Source of the DNA: Pseudoxanthomonas suwonensis 11-1
Lineage (GTDB): Bacteria; Pseudomonadota; Gammaproteobacteria; Xanthomonadales; Xanthomonadaceae
DNA length: 64,000 nt
Assembly: GCF_000185965.1 (NCBI RefSeq)
Contig: NC_014924.1
Location: 1,798,001 to 1,862,000, forward strand
Reading direction: 5' to 3'
Part shown: positions 25,462-35,217 of the stretch, piece by piece
How positions within the stretch are numbered: position 1 is the first letter of the stretch
Layout: each line of letters starts with the position of its first letter
Position numbers and translations under genes: made by a program
Notes under the pieces: generated by a model
Told to the model about the DNA's origin: nothing
What the model saw: the letters and a program-made list of their open reading frames with translations, nothing else
Database searches by the model: none

Positions 25462-25494
25462 GTAGCCCGGATAAGGCCGCAGGCCGCATCCGGG
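25462..25494 (+). repeat. REP-like type B palindrome
   Basis: GTAGCCCGGATAAGGCCG then CAGGCCGCATCCGGGG, same as unit 2 of the tandem array. Confidence 0.78.
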
Positions 25495-25620
25495 GTGACT
25501 GCCACTCCGCAGCGTCGCCCATGCACAGTCCCGCGATAACCCCGCAGCGCGTGGCGACACGGCTGACCACACGCCCGCGCCACCGCGCTGCAGCGGCGAG
25601 CTGCGCTCCGCTAGTCCGGG

Positions 25621-26331
25621 CTACGTGCCAGTCGAGGCCTGCGGGCCCTGCAGGCGCGAATCCCAGCTCTCGGTCTGGCGCTGTTCGAGGCGGCGTTCGA
25701 AGGTGCGTTGCCAGGAGCCGCCCAGCGGCAGCTTGAGCGCGCCGCGCAGCTCGTCCTGGTCGAGGGTGCGGCGGTACAGCAGGTCCATCAGCCGCGGCAG
25801 CGGCCAGTCCGCATGCGGGCGTTCGAGCAGCACGAGGTCGTCGCCGGCCTGCACCTGGCCTGTCTCGATGACCCGGTAGTACCAGCCGCTGCGGCCGCTG
25901 TCCTGGACACGGCGGGCCATGTCGGCGATGCCGAAGCGGTCCGACAGCTTCCAGCACGGCTGCCGGCCCTGCGCCACCTCGACCACGGCGGTGCCCAGGC
26001 GCAGGCGGTCGCCGAGGCAGATGTCGGCCTCGGTGATGCCGGTGGTGCTGATGTTCTCGCCGAATGCGCCGGGACCCTGCAGCAAGGGATGCGCGCCGAT
26101 CTCGGCGATCCAGGACACGTAGTGGTCCCGCGCGTAGTGATGGATGGCCTTGTCCGGACCGCCATGCACGCGGCGGTCGCCCTGCTCGTCGCCTTGCAGG
26201 CCCTCGGGACCTACCGCGGCCGGTCCCTGCCGCGGCCGCTTGGCGATGGCGCTATGGCTGCCAGGCCGCGAATACGGGACGACCGTGCCCGTCAGCACGG
26301 CCTCGATCCTGGCGATGACCTGGCCGCTCAC
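25621..26331 (-). CDS. MOSC domain protein (YiiM-like)
   Basis: A 236-residue MOSC protein, a family that handles molybdenum cofactor sulfur and detoxifies N-hydroxylated compounds. Seen: a beta-rich start with GLQGDEQGDRRVHGGPDKAIHHYARDHY (motif region about 45-72), GAFGENISTTG, and the conserved Cys in GRQPCWKLSDRFG. I take the GTG at 26331; the same frame extends to a TTG at 26355, and neither has a convincing SD. The TAG stop lies in a degenerate GTAG element. It is 51 bp behind the aminotransferase and may be cotranscribed. Confidence 0.82.
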   Translation of the reverse strand: MSGQVIARIEAVLTGTVVPYSRPGSHSAIAKRPRQGPAAVGPEGLQGDEQGDRRVHGGPDKAIHHYARDHYVSWIAEIGAHPLLQGPGAFGENISTTGITEADICLGDRLRLGTAVVEVAQGRQPCWKLSDRFGIADMARRVQDSGRSGWYYRVIETGQVQAGDDLVLLERPHADWPLPRLMDLLYRRTLDQDELRGALKLPLGGSWQRTFERRLEQRQTESWDSRLQGPQASTGT

Positions 26332-26382
26332 GGGCCCACCACCGCGGCAAGGCAACGGCGATGGGCGCGTGGAGCCGGCATG

Positions 26383-27582
26383 TCAGGCCGCGGCGGGCAG
26401 CGCCGCGATCTCGGCCTTGAGCAGCTCGCCCAGGACCTTGATGCCGTGGTCGATCTTCTCCGCCGGCACGGTCACGAACGACAGGCGCAGGCAGTTGCGA
26501 CGCGGCTCGACCGCATAGAACGGCGCACCCGGCACGAAGGCCACGTTGTGCTCGATCGCCTTGGCCAGCAGCGCGCCGCTGTCGATGCCTTCCGGCAGGT
26601 CGACCCAGATGAACATGCCACCTTCCGGACGGTTCCAGCGCGCCTGCTCCGGGAACTCGCGCTCCAGCGCGGCCAGCATGTGCTCGCACTGGGCGCCGTA
26701 CAGGGCGCGGATCGACGGGATGTGCTTGTCGATGAAGCCGTCCTGCACCGCCTCGTACACGATGCGCTGCGAGAACGACGGGGTGTGCAGGTCGGCGGCC
26801 TGCTTGGCCTGGACCATCTTGCCGAGGATCTCCTCCGGCGCGACCACGTAGCCCAGGCGCAGGCCCGGGGCCAACACCTTGGAGAACGAGCCCATGTAGA
26901 TCACGCCGTCGGGGTTCATCGACAGCAGGCTCGGCAGCGCCTCGCCGCCATAGGACAGCTCGCCGTACGGGTCGTCCTCGACCAGCGGCACGCCGGCCTT
27001 GGCGGCCAGCTCGACCAGGGCCTTGCGGCGCTCCAACGGCATGCGCCGGCCGGTCGGGTTCTGGAAGTTCGGCAGGCAGTACAGGAAGCGTGCGCCTTCC
27101 AGGTCGGCCGGGCTGATCTGGTCGGTGACGATGCCCTGGGCATCGCTGGGAAGGGAAGCAAACGCCGGGGCGAACAGCGAGAACGCCTGCAGCGCACCCA
27201 GGTAGCTCGGGGTTTCGACCAGGACCTTGCTGCCCTCGTCGATCAGGACCTTGCCCAGCAGGTCCAGGCCCTGCTGCGAACCGGTGGTGATCAGCACGCG
27301 CGAGGCCGGGATCTTGGCGCCATTGCGGCTCAGGCGCTCGGCGATCCACTCGCGCAGCGGGGTGAAGCCCTCGGTCGGGCCGTACTGCAGCGCCGCGTGC
27401 GGGGAATCGCGCAGGACCTTCTCGGTAGCTTCGCGCATGCGCTCGACCGGGAAGGTCGCCGGGGACGGCAGGCCGCCTGCGAAGGAGATGACTTCGGGAC
27501 GCTCGGTGACCTTGAGGATCTCGCGGATCGCGGAGCTGGTGAGGGCCCGGGCGCGCCCGGACAGCGTGAATTGGGTCGTCAT
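26383..27582 (-). CDS. PLP-dependent aminotransferase (2-aminoadipate/MocR-type class I)
   Basis: A 399-residue fold-type I aminotransferase. LQYGPTEGFTPLREWIA and NPTGRR are family marks, VEDDPYGELSYGG holds the Asp and Tyr that bind PLP, and the Schiff-base lysine is Lys235 in GSFSKVLAPGLRLGY. It resembles LysN-type enzymes that act on 2-aminoadipate, branched-chain or aromatic amino acids. It has no GntR DNA-binding domain, unlike full MocR proteins. ATG at 27582. Substrate not settled. Confidence 0.85.
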   Translation of the reverse strand: MTTQFTLSGRARALTSSAIREILKVTERPEVISFAGGLPSPATFPVERMREATEKVLRDSPHAALQYGPTEGFTPLREWIAERLSRNGAKIPASRVLITTGSQQGLDLLGKVLIDEGSKVLVETPSYLGALQAFSLFAPAFASLPSDAQGIVTDQISPADLEGARFLYCLPNFQNPTGRRMPLERRKALVELAAKAGVPLVEDDPYGELSYGGEALPSLLSMNPDGVIYMGSFSKVLAPGLRLGYVVAPEEILGKMVQAKQAADLHTPSFSQRIVYEAVQDGFIDKHIPSIRALYGAQCEHMLAALEREFPEQARWNRPEGGMFIWVDLPEGIDSGALLAKAIEHNVAFVPGAPFYAVEPRRNCLRLSFVTVPAEKIDHGIKVLGELLKAEIAALPAAA

Positions 27583-27726
27583 GGCGCCTAGTCTACCGGG
27601 ATGCACGGGGCACCCCAATGATGCGCCGCAGCGCAGCACGGCCGCCACCGGTTCTTCACGAGGTCCGGTCGCATGCTTCATGGCAGAGGGGTAAGCCACG
27701 CAAGCACCAGCAACGAGGAGGCAGGC

Positions 27727-27918
27727 ATGTCGTTCCGCCAGTTCCCCGCCACCGGCAACGATGGCAATTCCTACGTGATCATCGAATTCCACGACGAGAA
27801 GCCCGGTCCCGACGGCCGCCCGTCGCTGCGATACGAGTTGCCCGACGGCCAGCGCCTGGTCCGCAGGGACAAGCAGTTCAGCAACGAGGACGGCAGCCTG
27901 GTCCTGACCGCGGACTAG
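27727..27918 (+). CDS. Small hypothetical protein
   Basis: A 63-residue soluble protein, MSFRQFPATGNDGNSYVIIE at its start, with alternating beta-type segments (YVIIEFHD, LRYELPDGQRLVRR, GSLVLT) that suggest a small beta barrel or roll. A GAGG SD precedes the ATG at 27727. It is convergent with tyrA, with only 6 bp between the stops. No known domain is recognised. Confidence 0.65.
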   Translation: MSFRQFPATGNDGNSYVIIEFHDEKPGPDGRPSLRYELPDGQRLVRRDKQFSNEDGSLVLTAD

Positions 27919-27924
27919 GCCCGG

Positions 27925-29049
27925 TCAGGGCTGCTCCAGCACCCGGCCGAGTCCGGACCGGTCGATCTCCCCTGCCGCCGCCCGCAAGAGTCCCACGTCC
28001 GCGTCGGCCTCGAAGCCGATGCGGAAGTGCACCTCGCCCGCCGGGGTGCGCGAGGAATGGATCGAGGACAGGCTGATGCCATGTTCCTCGAATACGTGCA
28101 GCAGCGCCCGCAGCGAACCGGGACGGTCCTCGGGCAGGTGCACGCTCAGGCGGCGGGTCTCGGTGAGGTCGGCAAGCAGGTAGCCCACCCGTTCGAAGGT
28201 GTAGCTGCCCTCCTCCAGCGTGTCCTCGCTCCACGCCGCGCGGTTGGCAGCCAGGTAGTGCTCGCGGAACTCGGCGCGGGCCGCGTCGTCACCACGCGCC
28301 AGCAGGTCCTTGAGCCCCGCGATCTCGTCGGACAGGCGCGACAGCACCTCGACCGCGTGCGGGTTGCCGAACTGGATGTCCTCGTACACCTGCGGGTTGA
28401 GCGAGAGGATGCGGGTGGTGACCGCGTGGTCCATCTCGAACCCGATCGAGCGGTAAGGCATCAGCGCCGCCGGTCCACCCAGCTCGCCGGCGAAGCTGCG
28501 CAGCACGCCGGCCTGGCCGAGGTGCGCGGCATGCACCATCGCCTGCACCACGGCCATGATCCGGTCGTGGTGTTCCGGCGTGGTGTGCACATACTCGCCC
28601 TGCAGCGCCTGCAGCAGCCGGTCCACCCAGCCACGCCAGCGCTCCAGGCGCTCCTCGCAGACCACCACGACGCGGCCACGCAGGGTGGGCGTCTTCAGCG
28701 GCGCGGTCATCGGGTGCAGGCCGATGACTTCGGCGCGCGAGGCGAGCATGGCCGCCACCGGCTGCTGCTTGATCGAGGTGATGTCCAGCCACAGCCGGCC
28801 TTCCTCGCGGCCGGCCGATCGCTGCACGTATTCGCCGATCAGCGCGGCCGCATTGCGGATCGGCACGCTGAACACCAGCACGTCGGCCTCCGCCAGCAGG
28901 CGCTCGGGATCGTCGCTGTGCGGGTCGGCCGGATCATGGCCGAGCACCTGCAGGCCCATGCGCTCGCGGAAGAAGCGCCGCAGCCAGCGGCCGTAGGCAC
29001 CGGCGCTGCCGACCAGGCCAACGACCGGGTCCCGGGGCACCGCAGCCAC
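27925..29049 (-). CDS. tyrA: Prephenate dehydrogenase with C-terminal ACT domain
   Basis: About 374 residues. The N-terminal dinucleotide fold has an atypical glycine motif GLVGSAGAYGRW. LHPMTAPLKTPTLRG holds the catalytic-site His, and the C-terminal ACT domain (RRLSVHLPEDRPGSLRALL and following) should sense tyrosine. It makes 4-hydroxyphenylpyruvate from prephenate for tyrosine synthesis. There is no ATG; candidates are GTG 29049 (used), TTG 29055 (overlapping the upstream stop as TTGA) and GTG 29040. It overlaps or abuts the pyridoxal kinase gene and is probably coupled to it. Confidence 0.82.
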   Translation of the reverse strand: MAAVPRDPVVGLVGSAGAYGRWLRRFFRERMGLQVLGHDPADPHSDDPERLLAEADVLVFSVPIRNAAALIGEYVQRSAGREEGRLWLDITSIKQQPVAAMLASRAEVIGLHPMTAPLKTPTLRGRVVVVCEERLERWRGWVDRLLQALQGEYVHTTPEHHDRIMAVVQAMVHAAHLGQAGVLRSFAGELGGPAALMPYRSIGFEMDHAVTTRILSLNPQVYEDIQFGNPHAVEVLSRLSDEIAGLKDLLARGDDAARAEFREHYLAANRAAWSEDTLEEGSYTFERVGYLLADLTETRRLSVHLPEDRPGSLRALLHVFEEHGISLSSIHSSRTPAGEVHFRIGFEADADVGLLRAAAGEIDRSGLGRVLEQP

Positions 29050-29051
29050 GC

Positions 29052-29972
29052 TCAAAGCGCCACCGCCGGGAAACGGGCCACGCCCTCGTCGGCCAGCGCC
29101 GCGGCAGGCGCCGCCTGCACGTCCAGCTCTTCCCAGCCGTTGGCCAGGGTCGATTCCAGGGTGGCGTGCACACCCGCCAGGGCACGCTCGGCGGCGCGCT
29201 GCGGCGCTTCGCCGCGCAGCAGGAAGGTAGCCATCAGCGCGGTGAGCACGTCGCCGGTGCCGGCCACGTCCACGTGCAGCCGCGGCGAGCGCAGGCGCCA
29301 GGCCTGCTCGCGGCCGACCAGCAGTGTCACCAGGTCGTCGGCCTCGTCCTCGGCCTCGCTTGCGACGCTGTGCGCCAGAACCCATTCGGGCCCGCGCTCC
29401 AGCAGCGAGCGCGCCGCCTCAAGGGCATCGGATTCCAGCAGCGCCGGGCGCCCGGCCAGGCGCTCCAGTTCGAAGGCGTTGGGCGTCACCATCCAGGCCA
29501 GCGGCAGCAGGCGCTGCACGAACACCGCTTCCAGGCCGGGCTCGACGTAGGCGCCGGTGTGGGTGTCGCCGATCACCGGGTCCAGCAGGTAGCGCGGCGC
29601 AGTGCCGGCGGCGTGGTTGCGCTCCAGCCAGTCGGCGAAGGCCTCGCCGTTGGCGACGCTGCCGAAGTAGCCGGAGGCCAGCAGCGGCGCGCGCGCGGTG
29701 ACGCCGCGCTCGTCCAGCCCCGCCAGCAGGTCGGCCAGCCAGTCGGCCGGCAGCACGTGGCCGCGCAGGGTGTCGTAGAAGGGAGTGTTGCTGAAGAGCG
29801 TGGTCGGCACCTCGGCCACGCGCACGCCCAGCATGCGCAGCACCGGGACCGCCGCGCTGTTGCCGGCATAGCCGTAGGCCAGCTGCGACTGCACCGATAC
29901 CAGGTCCACTGGCGAAGGCCCTTGCGGGCGGTTACGGCGCTCGTGGACCAGGTGGCTTTCCAGTTCGCTCAT
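29052..29972 (-). CDS. pdxY: Pyridoxal kinase (PdxY-like)
   Basis: A 306-residue ribokinase-fold kinase that phosphorylates pyridoxal to PLP in the B6 salvage route. It opens with VSVQSQLAYGYAGNSAAV, the substrate-binding start of PdxY/PdxK, has YLLDPVIGDTHTG in the middle, TPNAFELERLAG, and the anion-hole DVAGTGDVLTA with its catalytic Asp. ATG at 29972. PLP is the cofactor of the aminotransferase and kynureninase encoded nearby, though no direct link is shown. Confidence 0.9.
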   Translation of the reverse strand: MSELESHLVHERRNRPQGPSPVDLVSVQSQLAYGYAGNSAAVPVLRMLGVRVAEVPTTLFSNTPFYDTLRGHVLPADWLADLLAGLDERGVTARAPLLASGYFGSVANGEAFADWLERNHAAGTAPRYLLDPVIGDTHTGAYVEPGLEAVFVQRLLPLAWMVTPNAFELERLAGRPALLESDALEAARSLLERGPEWVLAHSVASEAEDEADDLVTLLVGREQAWRLRSPRLHVDVAGTGDVLTALMATFLLRGEAPQRAAERALAGVHATLESTLANGWEELDVQAAPAAALADEGVARFPAVAL

Positions 29973-30092
29973 GCGGTCGGCATTTTCAGGAGGCAGCGCA
30001 TGCTAGCGCGTGCACCGGGCCAAGGCGCGCAGCGTTTCAGCAGCAACGGAAATATGCTGATTCCTGCACGTTTTCCGCCGGGTCCAACGGAA

Positions 30093-30115
30093 ACGGGCCC
30101 GTAAGGCGGGCCCGT
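30093..30115 (-). terminator. Hairpin after dnaJ
   Basis: The 9-bp stem ACGGGCCCG / CGGGCCCGT has loop TAAGG and is followed on the minus strand by TTTCC. It lies 57 bp past the dnaJ stop and likely ends the heat-shock transcript. Confidence 0.65.
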
Positions 30116-30171
30116 CGACGATGGATGCGCGTGAAACCGGCGCCTGACGGCGTCGTTGCCTGGAACCGGCC

Positions 30172-31293
30172 TCAGGACGAGGTCATGCGTCCCCAGAACG
30201 ACTTGACGCCATCGAGGAAGGTGGCCGAACGCGGCGAATGCCGACGGCCCTCCTCGCCGCGGAAGGTCGCCTCGAACTTCTCCAGCAGCTCGCGCTGCTC
30301 GGCGGTGAGGTTGACCGGGGTCTCGACCACCACCCGGCAGTACAGGTCGCCTGGCGCGCGGCTGCGTACCGAACGCACGCCCTTGCCGCGCAGGCGGAAG
30401 GTCTTGCCGGTCTGGGTCTCGGCCGGGATGCGGATCTCCGCCTCGCCGCCGAGGGTCGGCACGTTGACCGTGTCGCCCAGCGCCGCCTGCGAGATCCGGA
30501 TCGGCACCTCGCAGTGCAGGTCGTCGCCATCGCGGGCAAAGATGTCGTGCTCGCGCACGCGGACCTCGACGTAGAGGTCGCCCGGCGGGGTCCCCGGCGG
30601 ACCGGCCTCGCCCTCGCCGTTCAGGCGGATGCGGTCGCCGCTGTCCACGCCGGCCGGGATCTTGACCGACAGGACCTTCTCGTCCTCCACCCGGCCCTGG
30701 CCATGGCACTTGCGGCAGGGGTTGCGCACCACCTGGCCGCGGCCGCCGCACTCCGGGCAGGCCTGCTGCATGGCGAAGATGCCGCGCTGGAAACGCACCT
30801 GGCCATGGCCCTGGCAGGTGGCGCAGGTCTCGACCTTGCCGTCCTCCGAACCGCTGCCGTTGCAGGTGTCGCACTCGGCGAGGGTCGGGATCTCGATCCG
30901 CTTCTCGACGCCGGCGACGGCCTCCTCCAGGTCCAGCTCCATGACATAGCCGATGTCCGCGCCGCGCCGCGCGCCGCGGGCCCCGCCGCCACCGAAGATG
31001 GTGCCGAAGATGTCGCCGAAGATGTCGTTCATGTCCGGCGCCGGGCCACCGCCACCACCGCCCATGCCGTGCTCGAACGCGGCATGGCCATGGGCGTCGT
31101 AGGCGCGGCGCTTGCCGGCATCGGACAGGACCTCGTAGGCCTCCTTGCACTCCTTGAACGCGGCTTCGGCCGCGGCGTCGCCCGGATTGCGGTCCGGGTG
31201 GTACTTCATCGCGCAGCGGCGATAAGCCTTCTTCAGCTCCTCGTCGCTGGCGGTGCGTGGCACGCCGAGGACTTCGTAGTAGTCGCGTTTCAT
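30172..31293 (-). CDS. dnaJ: Chaperone DnaJ (Hsp40)
   Basis: A 373-residue type I DnaJ. The J domain ([20 protein letters not shown]..., HPD at about 33-35) stimulates DnaK. A Gly-rich linker with [11 protein letters not shown] follows, then four zinc-finger motifs ([32 protein letters not shown]; about 145-210) and the client-binding C-terminal domains. ATG at 31293. It lies 113 bp after dnaK, with copies of the GATTCGGGATT-type repeat in the gap. Confidence 0.97.
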   Translation of the reverse strand: MKRDYYEVLGVPRTASDEELKKAYRRCAMKYHPDRNPGDAAAEAAFKECKEAYEVLSDAGKRRAYDAHGHAAFEHGMGGGGGGPAPDMNDIFGDIFGTIFGGGGARGARRGADIGYVMELDLEEAVAGVEKRIEIPTLAECDTCNGSGSEDGKVETCATCQGHGQVRFQRGIFAMQQACPECGGRGQVVRNPCRKCHGQGRVEDEKVLSVKIPAGVDSGDRIRLNGEGEAGPPGTPPGDLYVEVRVREHDIFARDGDDLHCEVPIRISQAALGDTVNVPTLGGEAEIRIPAETQTGKTFRLRGKGVRSVRSRAPGDLYCRVVVETPVNLTAEQRELLEKFEATFRGEEGRRHSPRSATFLDGVKSFWGRMTSS

Positions 31294-31301
31294 TGAGAGG
31301 C

Positions 31302-31334
31302 CGGGATTGGAGTTTCGGGATTGGGGATTCGGGA
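31302..31334 (+). repeat. GATTCGGGATT-type repeat, dnaK-dnaJ gap (copy 1)
   Basis: CGGGATTGGAGTTTCGGGAT then TGGGGATTCGGG. It faces a second copy (31391-31416) in inverted orientation, with a 56-bp spacer, so a stem-loop in the dnaK-dnaJ message is possible. Confidence 0.6.
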
Positions 31335-31390
31335 AGGAACGGGGGCGGGAGCCGCAAAGAGAGGAAGAGCGGTTTGGAGCCCGCTCTTCC

Positions 31391-31406
31391 AATCACGAAT
31401 CCCGAA

Positions 31407-31416
<10 letters not shown>
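31391..31416 (-). repeat. GATTCGGGATT-type repeat overlapping the dnaK 3' end (copy 2)
   Basis: On the minus strand it reads GGGATTCGTGATTCGGGATT then CGTGATT. The dnaK stop TGA (31409-31407) is inside it, and the last codons (RDS) are repeat sequence. Confidence 0.72.
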
Positions 31417-33338
<1,922 letters not shown>

Positions 33339-33394
33339 TGCTTGGTTGCTCCCTCGAATATGGGTGGCCGGTGCTGCCGTGGCCATTGATCGCT

Positions 33395-33422
33395 AGATAG
33401 GGGTGGGCCGGCGCCATTCAAG
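33395..33422 (-). promoter_or_regulatory. Sigma32 (heat-shock) promoter of dnaK
   Basis: CTTGAA (33422-33417), 13-bp spacer, CCCCTATCT (33403-33395), close to the sigma32 consensus CTTGAA-N13/14-CCCCATNT. The -35 ends 21 bp past the grpE stop. Confidence 0.82.
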
Positions 33423-33443
33423 TAGGCGCATTCAGCCAATCGT

Positions 33444-33959
33444 TCAGTCGTGGCGGGCGACCACCACCAGCGCCGGACGCAGCAGGCGCTCGTTGAGCAG
33501 GTAGCCCTTCTGGAACACCTGCAGCACCGTGCCCGGGGCGGCCTCGCCCGGATCGGCCTGGCTGATGGCCTGGTGGTGTTCCGGGTTGAACGCCTGGCCG
33601 GCCGGATCGACCACGACCAGGCCGTTGTCGGTGGCGACCTTCAGCAGCTGGCGCTTGGTCAGCTCCAGGCCCTCGCGCAGCGGGTTGCCCTCCTCGGTCC
33701 CGGCGGCGGCCAGGCCGGCGTCCAGGCTGTCGAGCACCGGCAGCAGCTCGCCCAGCAGCTTCTCGTTGGCGAAACGGCGGGCCTGCTCGATGTCGCGGGC
33801 AACGCGCTTGCGCTGGTTCTCGAGGTCGGCGCGCTCGCGCAGCGAGTCCATGCGCAGCTGCTCGATCTCGCCCCGCAGGGCCTCGATCTCCCCGCGCAGC
33901 TGGGCCTCGAGGCCCTCGGCATCCTGCGACTGGGGGGACTGGGTGTCGTGTTCGGTCAT
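33444..33959 (-). CDS. grpE: Nucleotide exchange factor GrpE
   Basis: A 171-residue GrpE, which releases ADP from DnaK. A long N-terminal coiled coil (about 17-60, with [18 protein letters not shown] and [17 protein letters not shown]) is followed by the beta-wing domain with HHQAISQ and [23 protein letters not shown] at 33959. It lies between hrcA and dnaK, the usual order, and has its own sigma32-type promoter. Confidence 0.96.
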   Translation of the reverse strand: MTEHDTQSPQSQDAEGLEAQLRGEIEALRGEIEQLRMDSLRERADLENQRKRVARDIEQARRFANEKLLGELLPVLDSLDAGLAAAGTEEGNPLREGLELTKRQLLKVATDNGLVVVDPAGQAFNPEHHQAISQADPGEAAPGTVLQVFQKGYLLNERLLRPALVVVARHD

Positions 33960-34005
33960 TGCAAATCGGCTCCGTGGCGGCGCTCCCGGCCGCCCATCCC
34001 CGCCC

Positions 34006-34034
34006 CAATGGGGGCCGCCCGGGACCGATTCAAG
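34006..34034 (-). promoter_or_regulatory. Sigma32 promoter of grpE overlapping the hrcA stop
   Basis: CTTGAA (34034-34029), 14-bp spacer, CCCCCATTG (34014-34006). The -35 box contains the TGA of hrcA (34032-34030), so the last codon of the repressor and the promoter of the next gene share bases. Confidence 0.78.
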
Positions 34035-35097
34035 GCTGCGAGGCGCTTCCCGGGCCCTGGAGGGCGGCACCCAGTGCGTCGGCGGCCGCCTGGACCACCG
34101 GGATGACCCGGTCGTAGGCCATGCGGGTCGGGCCGATCACGCCCAGCACGCCCAGCACCTGGCCGCCGCTGCCGTACGGGGCGGTGACCAGCGAGACCCC
34201 GTCCAGCGGGGCCAGGCCGGTCTCCTCGCCGATGAAGATGCGCACCCCGGGGGCACGCTGGGTCCGCTCCAGCAGCTGCAGGATCTCGCGCTTGCGGGCG
34301 AAGGCCTCGAACAGCTCGCGCAGCCGCTCCAGGTCCGACAGGTCCTGCAGGCCCATCAGCCGGGTCTGGCCGGCCAGCACCATGTCGTCGCCCGGTGGCT
34401 CCAGTGCCTGCTCGGCCAGCTCGACCGAATGCTCCAGCAGGTGCTCCATCTCGTCCCGGGCCTGGCGCAGTTCGTGGACCAGGGTGGCGCGGATATGCGC
34501 CAGCGGCCGACCAGCGAAGTGGGTATTGAGGTAGTTGGCCACCCGCTCCAGCTCGTCGGTGCCGAAGGTGCGCTGCGGCTCGACCACCCGGTTCTGCACC
34601 TCGCCGTCGGCGAACACGACGATGGCCAGCACACGGCGCCCGTCCAGCGGCACGAAGTCGATCTGGCGGAAGGCGAACTGGCTGCGCCGCGGCGCGCTGA
34701 CCACGCCGACGAAATGGGTCATGGCCGACAGCAGCTCGGAGGCGTTGCCCAGCAGGGCCTGGGTCCCTGCCCCGGCGGTCAGTTCGGCGCGCAGCCGGGC
34801 CAGCTCGTGGTCGCCCAGCGAGCGCACCTGCAGCAGGCTGTCGACGAACACCCGGTAGCCCTGCGCGGTCGGGATCCGCCCGGCGGAGGTATGCGGCGAG
34901 CTGAGCAGGCCGATCTCCTCCAGCTCGGAAAGGATGTTGCGGATCGTGGCCGGGCTGACGTCCAGGCCGGAGTGCCGGGCCAGGGTCTGCGAGCCGACCG
35001 GCTCGCCGTCGCGGATGTAGCGTCCGATCAGGGTACGCAGCAGCTGGCGCGAGCGTGGGTCGAGCTGGACCGGGTGGGGCTGGAGCGGGGTTGCCAT
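34030..35097 (-). CDS. hrcA: Heat-inducible transcription repressor HrcA
   Basis: A 355-residue HrcA. The N-terminal winged helix ([38 protein letters not shown]) binds CIRCE, and a GAF-like domain with [15 protein letters not shown] follows. It represses groESL in relatives and depends on GroEL to fold. No CIRCE (TTAGCACTC-N9-GAGTGCTAA) is visible upstream of hrcA, grpE, dnaK or dnaJ in this window, so its targets must lie elsewhere. ATG at 35097. Divergent from recN. Confidence 0.95.
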   Translation of the reverse strand: MATPLQPHPVQLDPRSRQLLRTLIGRYIRDGEPVGSQTLARHSGLDVSPATIRNILSELEEIGLLSSPHTSAGRIPTAQGYRVFVDSLLQVRSLGDHELARLRAELTAGAGTQALLGNASELLSAMTHFVGVVSAPRRSQFAFRQIDFVPLDGRRVLAIVVFADGEVQNRVVEPQRTFGTDELERVANYLNTHFAGRPLAHIRATLVHELRQARDEMEHLLEHSVELAEQALEPPGDDMVLAGQTRLMGLQDLSDLERLRELFEAFARKREILQLLERTQRAPGVRIFIGEETGLAPLDGVSLVTAPYGSGGQVLGVLGVIGPTRMAYDRVIPVVQAAADALGAALQGPGSASQP

Positions 35098-35217
35098 GGT
35101 CCATAGATAGCGCCTGCCGCGGCAGGGCCGCAAGCAGGACGTGGCGGCGCAGTCTCAACCTGCGCGACCGGCGCCGGCGAGCATCGCGCCGGTAACGGCC
35201 ACCCCTACAATGTGCCC

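Larger units (their letters stand above)
25285..25620. other. Non-coding REP-rich gap between liuE and the MOSC gene
   Basis: The two genes are convergent here. The gap holds a shortened inverted type A palindrome (25401-25424), a type B palindrome (25462-25494) and a degenerate one at about 25606-25624. No gene and no T-tract terminator are seen; the palindromes may serve as transcript ends. Confidence 0.65.

Noticed and set aside
35098..35217. CIRCE element before hrcA
   Set aside because: No TTAGCACTC-N9-GAGTGCTAA or close relative is found here or before grpE, dnaK or dnaJ.
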